NCBI GenBank assembly: GCA_024643345.1
Contig: JAHENB010000008.1
Location: 10,949-74,948, forward strand
From: Maribacter sp.
GTDB lineage: Bacteria; Bacteroidota; Bacteroidia; Flavobacteriales; Flavobacteriaceae
Length of the DNA stretch: 64,000 bases
Direction: 5' to 3'
Shown here: piece by piece, positions 10,360 through 19,989 of the stretch
How positions within the stretch are numbered: position 1 is the first letter of the stretch
Layout of the letters: every line of letters starts with the position of its first letter
The notes under the pieces: generated by a model
What the model saw: the letters and a program-made list of their open reading frames with translations, nothing else
Told to the model about the DNA's origin: nothing
The model's database searches: none
Translations under genes and position numbers: made by a program

Positions 10360-12033
10360 ATGAAAAGCCATGTACTTTTTTCTTTAGCCATTATTTTGTT
10401 CCTATCCGTTGCTTGTAAAAATGATAAGCCCGCACAGCAAGAAGCCGAAACCACCGAAATCAGGCAATGGAAGCCCGAAGATACCCGAGCCATTGCCGGC
10501 AACAGGGCTGAACGGGGCTTGATTTCAAAATCAGGATCGGCAACTCCCGGATACGTTTTATTTTCACCCTATACGGGCACCAAAACATTTTTAATGGATA
10601 AAGACGGTAAGATCGTTCATGAATGGAACGGTGAATTGAGCGCCACGCTCAATGGCTACCTTCTTGAAAACGGGCATTTGATCCGGATGGAACGCGATGT
10701 CGATTTTCCAACTTTTGCCGCAGGTGGCGCTGCGGGCAGGTTAAGGGAATATGATTGGGACGGCAATATGGTTTGGGATTTTGAGTATGCCAATGAAAAG
10801 GAATTGATGCATCATGATCTGGAAGTGCTTCCCAATGGTAACATCCTTGCCATTTCATATGAGTTAAAGACGCCAGAAGAGGCCGCGGCTGCCGGTAAAG
10901 ATCCAAATACAATTGCGAAAGCCGGCATTTGGCCCGATAAGATCATCGAAATTAAACCTACTAAACCGTTTGGTGGGGAAATTGTTTGGGAATGGCATAT
11001 GTGGGATCATTTAATCCAGGATTACGACGATTCAAAACCAAATTTCGGGGTGGTGTCGGAACATCCGGAACGGATTGATGTAAATATTAAAAATGATCTT
11101 GATTTTCCGCCAATGCCACCGGAACAGGTGGAAGGAATGAAAAAAGCAGGTATTTTTACATCAAATTTCACTACCGATAACCTTGCTTCCGATATTACCC
11201 ATGTAAATGCGGTAGCTTATCAACCGGAATTAGATCAAATTTCATTCAGCATTAAACATTTTGGAGAGGTATTCATCATAGACCATAGTACTACAACCGA
11301 AGAAGCCAAAGGGAGTGTTGGTGGCAAATGGGGCCATGGAGGCGATTTGTTGTACCGTTGGGGAAATCCTGCAAATTATGGCAGGGGGTCGGAAGCGGAC
11401 CGAAAGCTTTTTAACCAACATGATCTTAAATGGATCCCCAAAGATTACCCCGGTGGCAATAACTTTATAGTATTCAATAATGACATTGCCGATCCGAATA
11501 ACAAGATGCCATCCCCCCTGGGAGCAATGATGGCTACAAGATCGGCAGATCCTGAAGTTTCCATTGCCGATATTGGCAATTATAGCGCTGTTTTTGAAAT
11601 CGCGCTGCCAATGAAAGAGTACGGTGTCTATGATATTCCAAATGCCGGCACCATAGGGCCCTCCGGCCTAGCTTGGGAATATACCTCACCAGATAAATAC
11701 TCGTTTTATTCCCCTATAATGTCTTGTGCCCAGCGCTTGAAAAATGGTAACACCTTAGTTACACAAGGCATCAATGGTCGCATCTTCGAACTTACTCCCG
11801 AAAAGGAAATCGTTTGGGAATATTGGAATCCCTATAAATTTGATTATAAGTTACCAGATGGTGGTGTTGCACAGCCTGGAGGTGCAATTACCCAATATGG
11901 ATTGTTTCGAGCCTTACAATATGATGCGGATTATTCGGCATTCATAGGTAAAAATTTGAAACCCATTGATCCACAACCGGAGCCATTTATCTTTAAAATG
12001 CCACCTCCGCCCTCACAGGATGGTGCACAATAG
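10360..12033 (+). CDS. Aryl-sulfate sulfotransferase (ASST) family lipoprotein, copy 1
   Basis: Signal peptide with lipobox (LSVAC); HHDLEVLPNGNIL, DITHVNAV, QHDLKWIP, RLKNGNTLVTQG.GRIFE as in ASSTs; ORF opens at 10237 but ATG 10360 precedes the signal peptide. Confidence 0.85.
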   Translation: MKSHVLFSLAIILFLSVACKNDKPAQQEAETTEIRQWKPEDTRAIAGNRAERGLISKSGSATPGYVLFSPYTGTKTFLMDKDGKIVHEWNGELSATLNGYLLENGHLIRMERDVDFPTFAAGGAAGRLREYDWDGNMVWDFEYANEKELMHHDLEVLPNGNILAISYELKTPEEAAAAGKDPNTIAKAGIWPDKIIEIKPTKPFGGEIVWEWHMWDHLIQDYDDSKPNFGVVSEHPERIDVNIKNDLDFPPMPPEQVEGMKKAGIFTSNFTTDNLASDITHVNAVAYQPELDQISFSIKHFGEVFIIDHSTTTEEAKGSVGGKWGHGGDLLYRWGNPANYGRGSEADRKLFNQHDLKWIPKDYPGGNNFIVFNNDIADPNNKMPSPLGAMMATRSADPEVSIADIGNYSAVFEIALPMKEYGVYDIPNAGTIGPSGLAWEYTSPDKYSFYSPIMSCAQRLKNGNTLVTQGINGRIFELTPEKEIVWEYWNPYKFDYKLPDGGVAQPGGAITQYGLFRALQYDADYSAFIGKNLKPIDPQPEPFIFKMPPPPSQDGAQ

Positions 12034-12060
12034 AAGGGCCTTGTTTTTAAATGGATTTGT

Positions 12061-12083
12061 TGGGTTACCGTAACGGTAACCCA
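12061..12083. promoter_or_regulatory. Perfect palindrome/hairpin between the two ASST genes
   Basis: TGGGTTACCGT-A-ACGGTAACCCA: 11-bp arms, 1-nt centre; no long T-run follows. Confidence 0.6.
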
Positions 12084-12255
12084 TATTAAATCGTATTGTG
12101 CCAAACAGCAAGAAATTGGAATGCTTTTAATAAAAAAGTCCTGAGGGTAAGCGATATGAAACTTATTTTTAATAAATTCAGCATTGAAAAAATCGAACAA
12201 TTAGACCGATCATCAAAAAAAAGTCTATCCAAACACCTTATTCTGACCAACCAAA

Positions 12256-13929
12256 ATGATAAAAATTAAAAATTTATTTCTTTTAGGGCTGCTCATTGGG
12301 AGCCTCTATTCTTGCAAACAGGAGCCTAAACCCGAACCGGTGGCAGCAGCTACCGAAATCAGGCAATGGAAGCCCGAAGATACGCGAAGTTTGTCGGGCA
12401 TAACCGCCAAAAGGGGCCTTATCCTCAACTCCGAAAAGGGCACTCCAGGGTATGTACTTTATGAGCCTGCCAATGGCACTTACACCTATTTGTTGAACAA
12501 GAACGGTGAGGTAGTGCACGTCTGGAACTCCGATCTTAATTCCATGGATTCCTATCTACTGCCCAATGGGCACTTGATCCGTCTTGAACGTGATGAAAAC
12601 TTTCCCACTTTTGCAGCGGGAGGCCAAGCGGGCCGCATCAAAGAATACGATTGGGATGGAAATGTGGTATGGAACTTCAAATACTATAGTGAGAAAGAAT
12701 TGATCCATCACGATATTGAGATCATGCCAAACGGGAACATCTTGGCGATTTCCTATGAAGCATTGACCCCCGAAGAAGCCATTGCCTTGGGCAAAGACCC
12801 TCAACATATTCCCAAAGCGGGTATTTGGCTAGATAAGATCATAGAGGTCCAACCCACCAAACCCGAAGGGGGAAAGATTGTTTGGGAATGGCACATGAAA
12901 GACCATCTTGTGCAGGATTTTGATGAAACCAAAGCCAACTATGGGGTGGTGGCCGAAAATCCAAGAAAGATAAACATCAATACCCCAAGTGGGGAAGCCG
13001 GGCCGCCCATGACGCAAGAACAGATCGACCATATGAAGCGAACAGGCATGACGACCTCCAATGCCACCGTAGACAACCAGGGATCGGATCTTACCCATAC
13101 CAACGCCATATCTTACAACCCAGACTTAGATCAAATTGTGATCAGCGTGCCCGGATTCAGCGAAATATTCGTGGTGGACCATAGCACCTCCACAGCAGAA
13201 GCCAAGGGCAGTTCGGGAGGCCATGCAAAACTTGGGGGAGATTTGCTTTACCGTTGGGGCCATTCAGTGAATTATGGACGGGGCACCGGAGAAAATCAGA
13301 AACTTTTCGGTCAACATGACGTGAAATGGATACCCAAAGGTTATCCCGGGGAAGGAAATCTGATGGTATTCAATAATGATATCCGCAACCCTGATAATAA
13401 ATTGCCATCAATGTGGGCCGCCCTTGGAAAAGCGGGCTCACCCGAAATGAACGTTGCCATCGGCGATATTGGTAATTATAGTGCCATCTATGAATGGGCC
13501 ATTCCCAAAGATGGTGAGGGCAACTATCCCATCATGGAAGGAGGGGCGTTCGGCCCCGATCAACCCGACTGGTCCTACACGGCTCCGGACAAGTATTCTT
13601 TTTATTCAGCCTTTATTTCCGGGGCACATCGTTTAAAAAATGGCCATACCCTGATCACCTCGGGCATGCAAGGGCGCTTTTTTGAAATAGACCAGAACAA
13701 AGAAGTGGTATGGGAATATTGGAACCCCTATAAATACGATTATAAATTGCCGGATGGATCGGTATCACAGCCCGTGGGGCCATTTGTATACGGAATTTTC
13801 AGAAGTACTTTATATCCGGCCGATTTCGAAGCCTTTAAGGGCAAAACCCTGGCCCCGATATCGCCCCAACCCAAACCCTTTATTTTTAAAATGCCACCAC
13901 CACCTGCAGTACAGGATAGTGTTCAATAA
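12256..13929 (+). CDS. Aryl-sulfate sulfotransferase (ASST) family lipoprotein, copy 2
   Basis: 557 aa paralog of the preceding gene (EIRQWKPEDTR, HHDIEIMPNGNIL, DLTHTNAISY, QHDVKWIP); lipobox LYSC. Confidence 0.86.
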   Translation: MIKIKNLFLLGLLIGSLYSCKQEPKPEPVAAATEIRQWKPEDTRSLSGITAKRGLILNSEKGTPGYVLYEPANGTYTYLLNKNGEVVHVWNSDLNSMDSYLLPNGHLIRLERDENFPTFAAGGQAGRIKEYDWDGNVVWNFKYYSEKELIHHDIEIMPNGNILAISYEALTPEEAIALGKDPQHIPKAGIWLDKIIEVQPTKPEGGKIVWEWHMKDHLVQDFDETKANYGVVAENPRKININTPSGEAGPPMTQEQIDHMKRTGMTTSNATVDNQGSDLTHTNAISYNPDLDQIVISVPGFSEIFVVDHSTSTAEAKGSSGGHAKLGGDLLYRWGHSVNYGRGTGENQKLFGQHDVKWIPKGYPGEGNLMVFNNDIRNPDNKLPSMWAALGKAGSPEMNVAIGDIGNYSAIYEWAIPKDGEGNYPIMEGGAFGPDQPDWSYTAPDKYSFYSAFISGAHRLKNGHTLITSGMQGRFFEIDQNKEVVWEYWNPYKYDYKLPDGSVSQPVGPFVYGIFRSTLYPADFEAFKGKTLAPISPQPKPFIFKMPPPPAVQDSVQ

Positions 13930-13964
13930 AGCAATACAAATAAACCAACTTAAAATCGTTTCAC

Positions 13965-14645
13965 ATGTCTATTAAAATCATTGGTGCAGGATTTCCAAGA
14001 ACCGGTACCACCACCTTAAAAGAATCTTTGGAAACCTTAGGGTACAACCATGTTTACCATATGAAAGAACTTTTGGTAAACCCAGAAAAACTGCATTACT
14101 GGCAAACCTTGTCAGAAACCGGACAAACCGATTGGGAAGCCCTGTATAAGGGTTATGACGCCACGGTCGATTTTCCCGGCTATCCTTGGTATAAGGAACA
14201 TATGGTAAAATATCCCGACGCAAAAGTGATCTTGACCGTGAGGGACTTTGAAGCTTGGTATAAGAGCGTCGATAGCACCGTTTTCAGGGCCGGCCCTCAA
14301 ACCCCTGCCGAAAAAATAAAAATGATGGGCAAGCTGCTGGCCAGTGCCAGGGCGCGAAGGGTAGTCAAATGCATCAAATTCTTTAAAAAGACATTTTTCG
14401 CCAACGAGCTGCAGGGCAAGTTTGAGGATAAGGAATTTGCAAAAAAAATGTGGGAACAGCATATCGCCGATGTGAAAGCCCATGTACCCAAAGACAAATT
14501 ACTGGTCTATGACGTGCGCGACGGTTGGGCGCCCCTTTGCAAGTTTTTGGGAGTAGCGGAACCCGCCGAACCCCTGCCCCATTTGAACAAGAAGGAGAAC
14601 TTTAAGGAAATGCTGCCAAAACTGATGAAAGGAAAAATGGTTTAA
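13965..14645 (+). CDS. Sulfotransferase family protein
   Basis: 226 aa; GAGFPRTGTTTLKESLETLGY 5'-phosphosulfate-binding loop, TVRDFEAWYKSV 3'-phosphate-binding-type motif. Confidence 0.85.
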   Translation: MSIKIIGAGFPRTGTTTLKESLETLGYNHVYHMKELLVNPEKLHYWQTLSETGQTDWEALYKGYDATVDFPGYPWYKEHMVKYPDAKVILTVRDFEAWYKSVDSTVFRAGPQTPAEKIKMMGKLLASARARRVVKCIKFFKKTFFANELQGKFEDKEFAKKMWEQHIADVKAHVPKDKLLVYDVRDGWAPLCKFLGVAEPAEPLPHLNKKENFKEMLPKLMKGKMV

Positions 14646-14677
14646 GTAACCCAATAAAACCTTCTATTAATAATAAA

Positions 14678-14709
14678 ATGCCCCCATTGGTCAGCATCGG
14701 TGGGGGCAT
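14678..14709 (+). terminator. Hairpin after the sulfotransferase gene (possible terminator)
   Basis: ATGCCCCCA..14 nt..TGGGGGCAT stem followed by TGATTTTAA; overlaps the over-extended ORF start of the MFS gene. Confidence 0.5.
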
Positions 14710-14731
14710 TGATTTTAAAAACCAACCTCCT

Positions 14732-15889
14732 ATGAATACCGAAAGCTGGCAAGTAAAAGCGACCTTGTTGTTGGTAAGTAGTCTTACCATTATGTCGATG
14801 ATCACGATCTCGGCCTCCCTTCCCGACATGACCAAAACCTTTTCAGGACTACCCAACGGGCCTGCCCTGGTGAAGCTATCCTTATCTTTTCCCGCACTTT
14901 TTATCGCCATCAGTGCCATGGTGGCCGGTATGGTGATCGATAAATTTGGCCGACTTAAATTGTTGGGGGTCGCATTGATACTCTATGCGGTTGGGGGAAG
15001 TTCGGGGTATTGGCTGAACAATCTCTACCTCATCCTGGCAGGAAGGGCCCTCCTGGGAATTTGTGTCGGTATTACCATGACCATTGTGACCACCCTTGTT
15101 GCGGATTATTATCAGGGAAAATCAAGGCAAAAATTTGCAGGTTTACAAATTGCGGTAATGTCTATTGGGGGTATTATTTTTATTACCCTTGGTGGCTTCT
15201 TGGCCGACATCAATTGGCGGGTACCCTTTTTACTGTATTTTTTTTCCATACTTGTTTTACCGGCAACCTATCTGTATCTAAAGGAACCTAAAGAAAGTGT
15301 CAGCGCCCAACGTAAGGATGCCGTCATAAAATCACCTTCCGTCATTTGGGTGGTGTTCTTTAATATTATGTTGATGTGGGTCATGTTTTTTATTATTCCG
15401 GTGCAAATTCCCTTCTATTTGAAAACCATCGGCGTAGAAAAAAATGCCCTGATTGGAATCGCCATTGCTTCAACAACTTTGTTTTCAGCGATTTCCTCCT
15501 TCTCCTTTTCTAGGATCAAAGATAAGTTCAGCTTTCAGCAGATTTTTGGCATCGGCTATCTTTTGATGGCCCTTGGCTTTGGGAGCATTGCCATTGGCAA
15601 CACCTATGCCATGGTCATGTTAGGGATGCTAATGTCCGGTTTGGGAATGGGGCTCATGATCCCCAATGCCAATGTATGGGTAATGCAATTGGCCCCACCT
15701 GAAATAAGGGGCAAGGAAATTGGCCGTTTGACCACTTTTTGGTTCATGGGGCAGTTTATTTCGCCCATTGTGCTGTTACCATTTTTAGAAACCTTTTCAC
15801 ATTCCCAGCTATTTTATTTGCTGGCCGGTATTTTGATGGTATTAAGTGTTTTATTTTTTGGCACCCATTTCTGGTCATCAAAAAAGTAA
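14732..15889 (+). CDS. MFS transporter
   Basis: 12-TM-like profile, DKFGRLKLLG MFS motif; ATG 14732 preferred over 14678, which lies in the hairpin. Confidence 0.82.
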   Translation: MNTESWQVKATLLLVSSLTIMSMITISASLPDMTKTFSGLPNGPALVKLSLSFPALFIAISAMVAGMVIDKFGRLKLLGVALILYAVGGSSGYWLNNLYLILAGRALLGICVGITMTIVTTLVADYYQGKSRQKFAGLQIAVMSIGGIIFITLGGFLADINWRVPFLLYFFSILVLPATYLYLKEPKESVSAQRKDAVIKSPSVIWVVFFNIMLMWVMFFIIPVQIPFYLKTIGVEKNALIGIAIASTTLFSAISSFSFSRIKDKFSFQQIFGIGYLLMALGFGSIAIGNTYAMVMLGMLMSGLGMGLMIPNANVWVMQLAPPEIRGKEIGRLTTFWFMGQFISPIVLLPFLETFSHSQLFYLLAGILMVLSVLFFGTHFWSSKK

Positions 15890-16016
15890 AAAAACCGTTG
15901 GGTCGATCAATATTTTTGACGGTTATGTTGATTAAAGAATGATCGGATTAGTCATGGCTTCGTAGCCTATCGATTGGGGTCATTATTAATGGAATATTGT
16001 TAATTGTGTACATTTT

Positions 16017-16547
16017 ATGGATCAAAGGCGCTTACATACAAGTACATTGGAAGAATTATACGGTCAAATCGAGGCCGATATCATAAGACAAGATGAACAT
16101 TTTAGAATTGTTCGCCTAAAAGACCATCAAAGCAAAACGAGAACCTTGGGTGTGGTAAGTTTCTTTGATGTTGATGATGCTGCACTTAAAATTGCCCATC
16201 CAAAAATACTGGCTGGCGGTATGTTGGGCAAAACACTTTTTGATGCATCGGTCGCGTTCGACAAGCAATTAATTGGATCATTTATGGTTAAATTGCCCCT
16301 TTGGGCCAAAAAAGAATTCAAAACGCAAAATGAATTGAGCTTGGTCATTTATTCCAAAATATTGGTTCAAGACAGTACCTCTTTGACCGATCAATTCCTA
16401 TATGCCGAATTAATCGAAATCATTCCTCCCGATTTAACCGCTAAATTTGCAAATAAAACCCAACCATTGCCTATCATCGGTGACGAGTTACTTCGATTGG
16501 TCGATGCCGTTGATTTAAGCATAATCAACCAAATAAAAAAAACATGA
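16017..16547 (+). CDS. Hypothetical protein (176 aa), translationally coupled to the downstream monooxygenase
   Basis: Complete ORF; its TGA overlaps the next ATG (ATGA at 16544-16547); no recognised domain. Confidence 0.7.
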   Translation: MDQRRLHTSTLEELYGQIEADIIRQDEHFRIVRLKDHQSKTRTLGVVSFFDVDDAALKIAHPKILAGGMLGKTLFDASVAFDKQLIGSFMVKLPLWAKKEFKTQNELSLVIYSKILVQDSTSLTDQFLYAELIEIIPPDLTAKFANKTQPLPIIGDELLRLVDAVDLSIINQIKKT

Positions 16548-18076
16548 TCAGTTGTATCGTAATAGGAGCAGGACCTGGCGGCATTGTTGCTACCAAAGAA
16601 CTTTTGGAAATAGGGTTCGATGATGTTTTATGTTTAGAACAAGCCAACGGTCTGGGCGGGGTTTTCGCCAAAGGTTATGACAATCTGCAACTGACTTCTT
16701 CGGTAACCTTTAGCATGTTTTCAGATTTTTGGGTCGGAGAAGGCAAAAACCATCATTTCTGGACCAAAGAAGAAGCGGTCGCCTATTGGACCGACTATGC
16801 GATGCATTACGGTGTCCCGGACCATATTCGGTTTGGCGCCAAGGTAACAGCCGTTTCCTCCATTGAAAGCGGTGCTTGGCAAATTGGTCTAGATTCTGGG
16901 GATCAACTGCAGTGCAGGCGCCTGGTTTTGGCGATCGGTAACAACAATGTCCCAAGATTTCCCGATTGGTGCGACAAGCTGACCGATGTTTCTTATTCCC
17001 ATTCCAGGGATTACAAAAATTCCGACCGCTTTAAAGGAAAACGGGTGCTTGTCGTCGGTGGTGGTGAATCGGGTTCGGATGTCGCCTATGAAATTTCGCA
17101 AGTGGCCGAACAGTCCTGGGTAAGTTTAAGGGAATCTACCGGCTGGGTGGTTCCGCGTAAACGTGGCGGTCATGCGGCGGATGTTTCAACTCACCGCGGA
17201 ATTTGGGATTTGCCCCGGGAATATGGGGCCTATTTGAGTCCATTTGTCCTAAAGCTTGAACGTGGCAGAAAGGATCCGGTCTTCGATGCCCTGGCCGATC
17301 TCAACGATAAGGTCCGCGCACGTAATGGCATATGGGGCATTTACGGTACCAAAACCCTGGCTTTGCCCAAGGCCATCGCCAATCACGGATGTAAGGTGGT
17401 GGGAGATATTGTGGATGTAGCGGATGGCGGGCGAAAGCTGAAGACTTCAGATGGTGAAATGTTAAACGACATCGATGCGGTCGTATTCTGCACGGGCTAT
17501 CGCAATAGGGCAGAATTTATGCCGGAAGAACTTCGAGCCTGTGATCCGCGAAAACTTTATAAGCATATGTTCCATCCCGATTATGGTGATCGTATCGCTT
17601 GGATAGGATGGGCCAGACCAGGGTTCGGGAGTCAGTTCCCCATAATGGAAATGCAATCGCGCTATTGCGCCCTTATCTTTAAAGAGGTATTGGCGTTGCC
17701 GGAAACTGGCCAAATGGTACAAATTGCCAAGCAAGATATGGAGGCTTATCAATCGCAATTCGAAGAAAATGCGAATAGGATCCGAAGCTTGGTCGACTAC
17801 CACCGTTTTATGGACGGCCTGGCCAGGATCATCGGGTGCAGGCCCCCTTTGTTCATGTATTTTCTTCGCTATCCAAAACTTTGGTTACACCTTATGTACG
17901 GCCCTACCCAAGCTACACAGTTTAGGTTAAAGGGGCCCGGTAAGAAGTTGGCCTTATCCCATGAAATCATATACAGGTTGCCCATCAGTACTTTCAATCA
18001 TATTGTAAAAGCGGGTTTGCGGGGAAGGGTACGCTATGCCTTTAGGGGCCTATGGCCATCAAGAAATACGATATGA
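16544..18076 (+). CDS. Flavin-containing monooxygenase-like NAD(P)-binding protein
   Basis: 510 aa; GAGPGGIVATKEL FAD motif, VVGGGESGSDVAYEI second nucleotide-binding motif, FCTGYRN. Confidence 0.85.
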   Translation: MISCIVIGAGPGGIVATKELLEIGFDDVLCLEQANGLGGVFAKGYDNLQLTSSVTFSMFSDFWVGEGKNHHFWTKEEAVAYWTDYAMHYGVPDHIRFGAKVTAVSSIESGAWQIGLDSGDQLQCRRLVLAIGNNNVPRFPDWCDKLTDVSYSHSRDYKNSDRFKGKRVLVVGGGESGSDVAYEISQVAEQSWVSLRESTGWVVPRKRGGHAADVSTHRGIWDLPREYGAYLSPFVLKLERGRKDPVFDALADLNDKVRARNGIWGIYGTKTLALPKAIANHGCKVVGDIVDVADGGRKLKTSDGEMLNDIDAVVFCTGYRNRAEFMPEELRACDPRKLYKHMFHPDYGDRIAWIGWARPGFGSQFPIMEMQSRYCALIFKEVLALPETGQMVQIAKQDMEAYQSQFEENANRIRSLVDYHRFMDGLARIIGCRPPLFMYFLRYPKLWLHLMYGPTQATQFRLKGPGKKLALSHEIIYRLPISTFNHIVKAGLRGRVRYAFRGLWPSRNTI

Positions 18077-18125
18077 CCTCCCTATTGAAAATCAAATACT
18101 CGTGGAAAAACCAACAGCCTTTCAA

Positions 18126-19754
18126 ATGAAGACACAATTTGTTCCGAAAGCGCTACTATCATTATTGGTGCTTGGCTTTGCGGGCTGTTCCGGAGCTGCC
18201 TCACCGTCGGCAGATGACCCAAGGCCCAATATCCTGATCTTGGTCGCGGATGATCTCGGTTATGCAGACTTAGGCTGTTATGGTGGCGATATTGCCACGC
18301 CCAATATTGATGCCTTGGCGGCCCGGGGGATCAGATTCAGTAGGTTTCATACCGCACCTATGTGTGCGCCCACAAGGGCAATGCTTTTGACCGGTAATGA
18401 CAACCATATTGCCGGGATGGGTAGACAAAACCTGTCGACTTCCGTATTTGGTTACGAAGGACACTTGACCAATAGGGTGGCCACCATACCGACCTTGCTC
18501 AAACAGGTCGGATATCATACCTATATGGCGGGAAAATGGCACCTTGGCAACCGACCGGAGGACAACCCGCATCACAAAGGTTTTGAAAACTCCTTTGTCT
18601 TGCTCGAAGGGGTTGGAAATCATTACAGCGAACACGAAATTTTTAAGAATGCCCCTGCCTCAATATATACGGAAGATGGGAAAAACACACAATGGCCTGA
18701 AGGCAGTTATTCGACCAACTTCTACACCGATAAACTCATCGCCTATATCGATCAAAATAAGAAAGACCACCAACCTTTTTTTGCCTATGCGGCCTATACC
18801 TCGCCCCATTGGCCGCTGCAGGTCGATAGAAAATATTGGGAGAAATATGAGGGGCGCTTTGACGATGGCTACGACAAACTAAAAGAACAAAGGCTGGAAA
18901 GCCTTAAGAAGGCAGGAATGATACCCTTAGGTGCCACGCTACCTCCAAACCACCCTTCCGTTAGACCATGGGATTCCCTTTCTATTGCCGAAAAGAAAAA
19001 AGAATCGAGAAAAATGGAACTCTATGCGGGGATGGTAGACAATCTGGACGAGAACATCGGTCGAATCATACAGCATTTAAAAGACATCGGCGCCTATGAA
19101 AACACTTTGATCGTCTTTATGTCCGACAATGGGGCGGCGGGAGAGGATTATTACAACGACCCCGATACCAGGGAATCGATTAGCGATTATTATACCGAAG
19201 ATTACAGCATGATGGGGGAAGCCAATTCAATGATTTCCTATGGTTCTGCCTGGGCAGAAGCCGGAACTTCCCCTTTCCGCTATTTCAAAGAGTTTACCAC
19301 CAACGGGGGCATTTTGGCCCCAATGATCATGGCTGGTCCCATGATCACAAGAATAAACGAAGTACATGATGATTTTGTGACCGTGATGGACATTGCCCCA
19401 ACCCTATATGAAGTGGGCAGGGCGAACTACCCCAAAAAACTTGAAGGCAGTACCCTTTATCCCCTAATGGGGACCTCTTTGCTCGCCTTTGCCTCTGGCG
19501 GAACATCGGAAATTCATCATCCTGATTACGTGTTCGGCCTAGAACACTCGGGCTATACCATGCTCAAGAAAGGGCAATGGAAAATAACCAATACCAGCTA
19601 TCCGTTCTCAGAAGCGAATTTCGAGCTCTACGATCTTTCCGATGACCTCGCAGAGCGGCACGATCTAAAAGAACGCGCGCCGGAAAAGTACTTGGAACTT
19701 TTAAAGGAATGGTCGGCTTACTCAGATAACATGCGGTTGCAACTTCCTAGATAG
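18126..19754 (+). CDS. Arylsulfatase (S1 family), lipoprotein
   Basis: ILVADDLGYADLGCYG, MCAPTRAMLLTG (CxPxR FGly motif), MAGKWHLG, FMSDNGA; ORF opens at 18036 inside the FMO gene but ATG 18126 precedes the signal peptide (GFAGC). Confidence 0.92.
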   Translation: MKTQFVPKALLSLLVLGFAGCSGAASPSADDPRPNILILVADDLGYADLGCYGGDIATPNIDALAARGIRFSRFHTAPMCAPTRAMLLTGNDNHIAGMGRQNLSTSVFGYEGHLTNRVATIPTLLKQVGYHTYMAGKWHLGNRPEDNPHHKGFENSFVLLEGVGNHYSEHEIFKNAPASIYTEDGKNTQWPEGSYSTNFYTDKLIAYIDQNKKDHQPFFAYAAYTSPHWPLQVDRKYWEKYEGRFDDGYDKLKEQRLESLKKAGMIPLGATLPPNHPSVRPWDSLSIAEKKKESRKMELYAGMVDNLDENIGRIIQHLKDIGAYENTLIVFMSDNGAAGEDYYNDPDTRESISDYYTEDYSMMGEANSMISYGSAWAEAGTSPFRYFKEFTTNGGILAPMIMAGPMITRINEVHDDFVTVMDIAPTLYEVGRANYPKKLEGSTLYPLMGTSLLAFASGGTSEIHHPDYVFGLEHSGYTMLKKGQWKITNTSYPFSEANFELYDLSDDLAERHDLKERAPEKYLELLKEWSAYSDNMRLQLPR

Positions 19755-19860
19755 ACCCATGAAAACGACCAAAAGCCTAATTCTTAAGTTACGGGAAACC
19801 CCGCCAAAATAAACGAAACGGAACCCATAGAAAAAGCTTTGAAAAGTTAAAATAAATGGC

Positions 19861-19989
19861 ATGAACGGATTCGATATTGTAATGGTCATCGCGGTGATCC
19901 TTTTCGCAAGATTAGGGGTACGCTTGGTCACACGTTATATAAATATGAAAAAGAACAATAAAGATCAGGACGATGCTCAAGATTTTTAG
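19861..19989 (+). CDS. Small predicted single-TM protein (42 aa)
   Basis: MNGFDIVMVIAVILFARLGVRLVTRYINMKKNNKDQDDAQDF*; below the ORF-track cutoff. Confidence 0.35.
   Translation: MNGFDIVMVIAVILFARLGVRLVTRYINMKKNNKDQDDAQDF

Noticed and set aside
11931-12200. 89-aa minus ORF spanning the ASST intergenic region
   Set aside because: Overlaps the ASST 3' end and the palindrome; no family signal.
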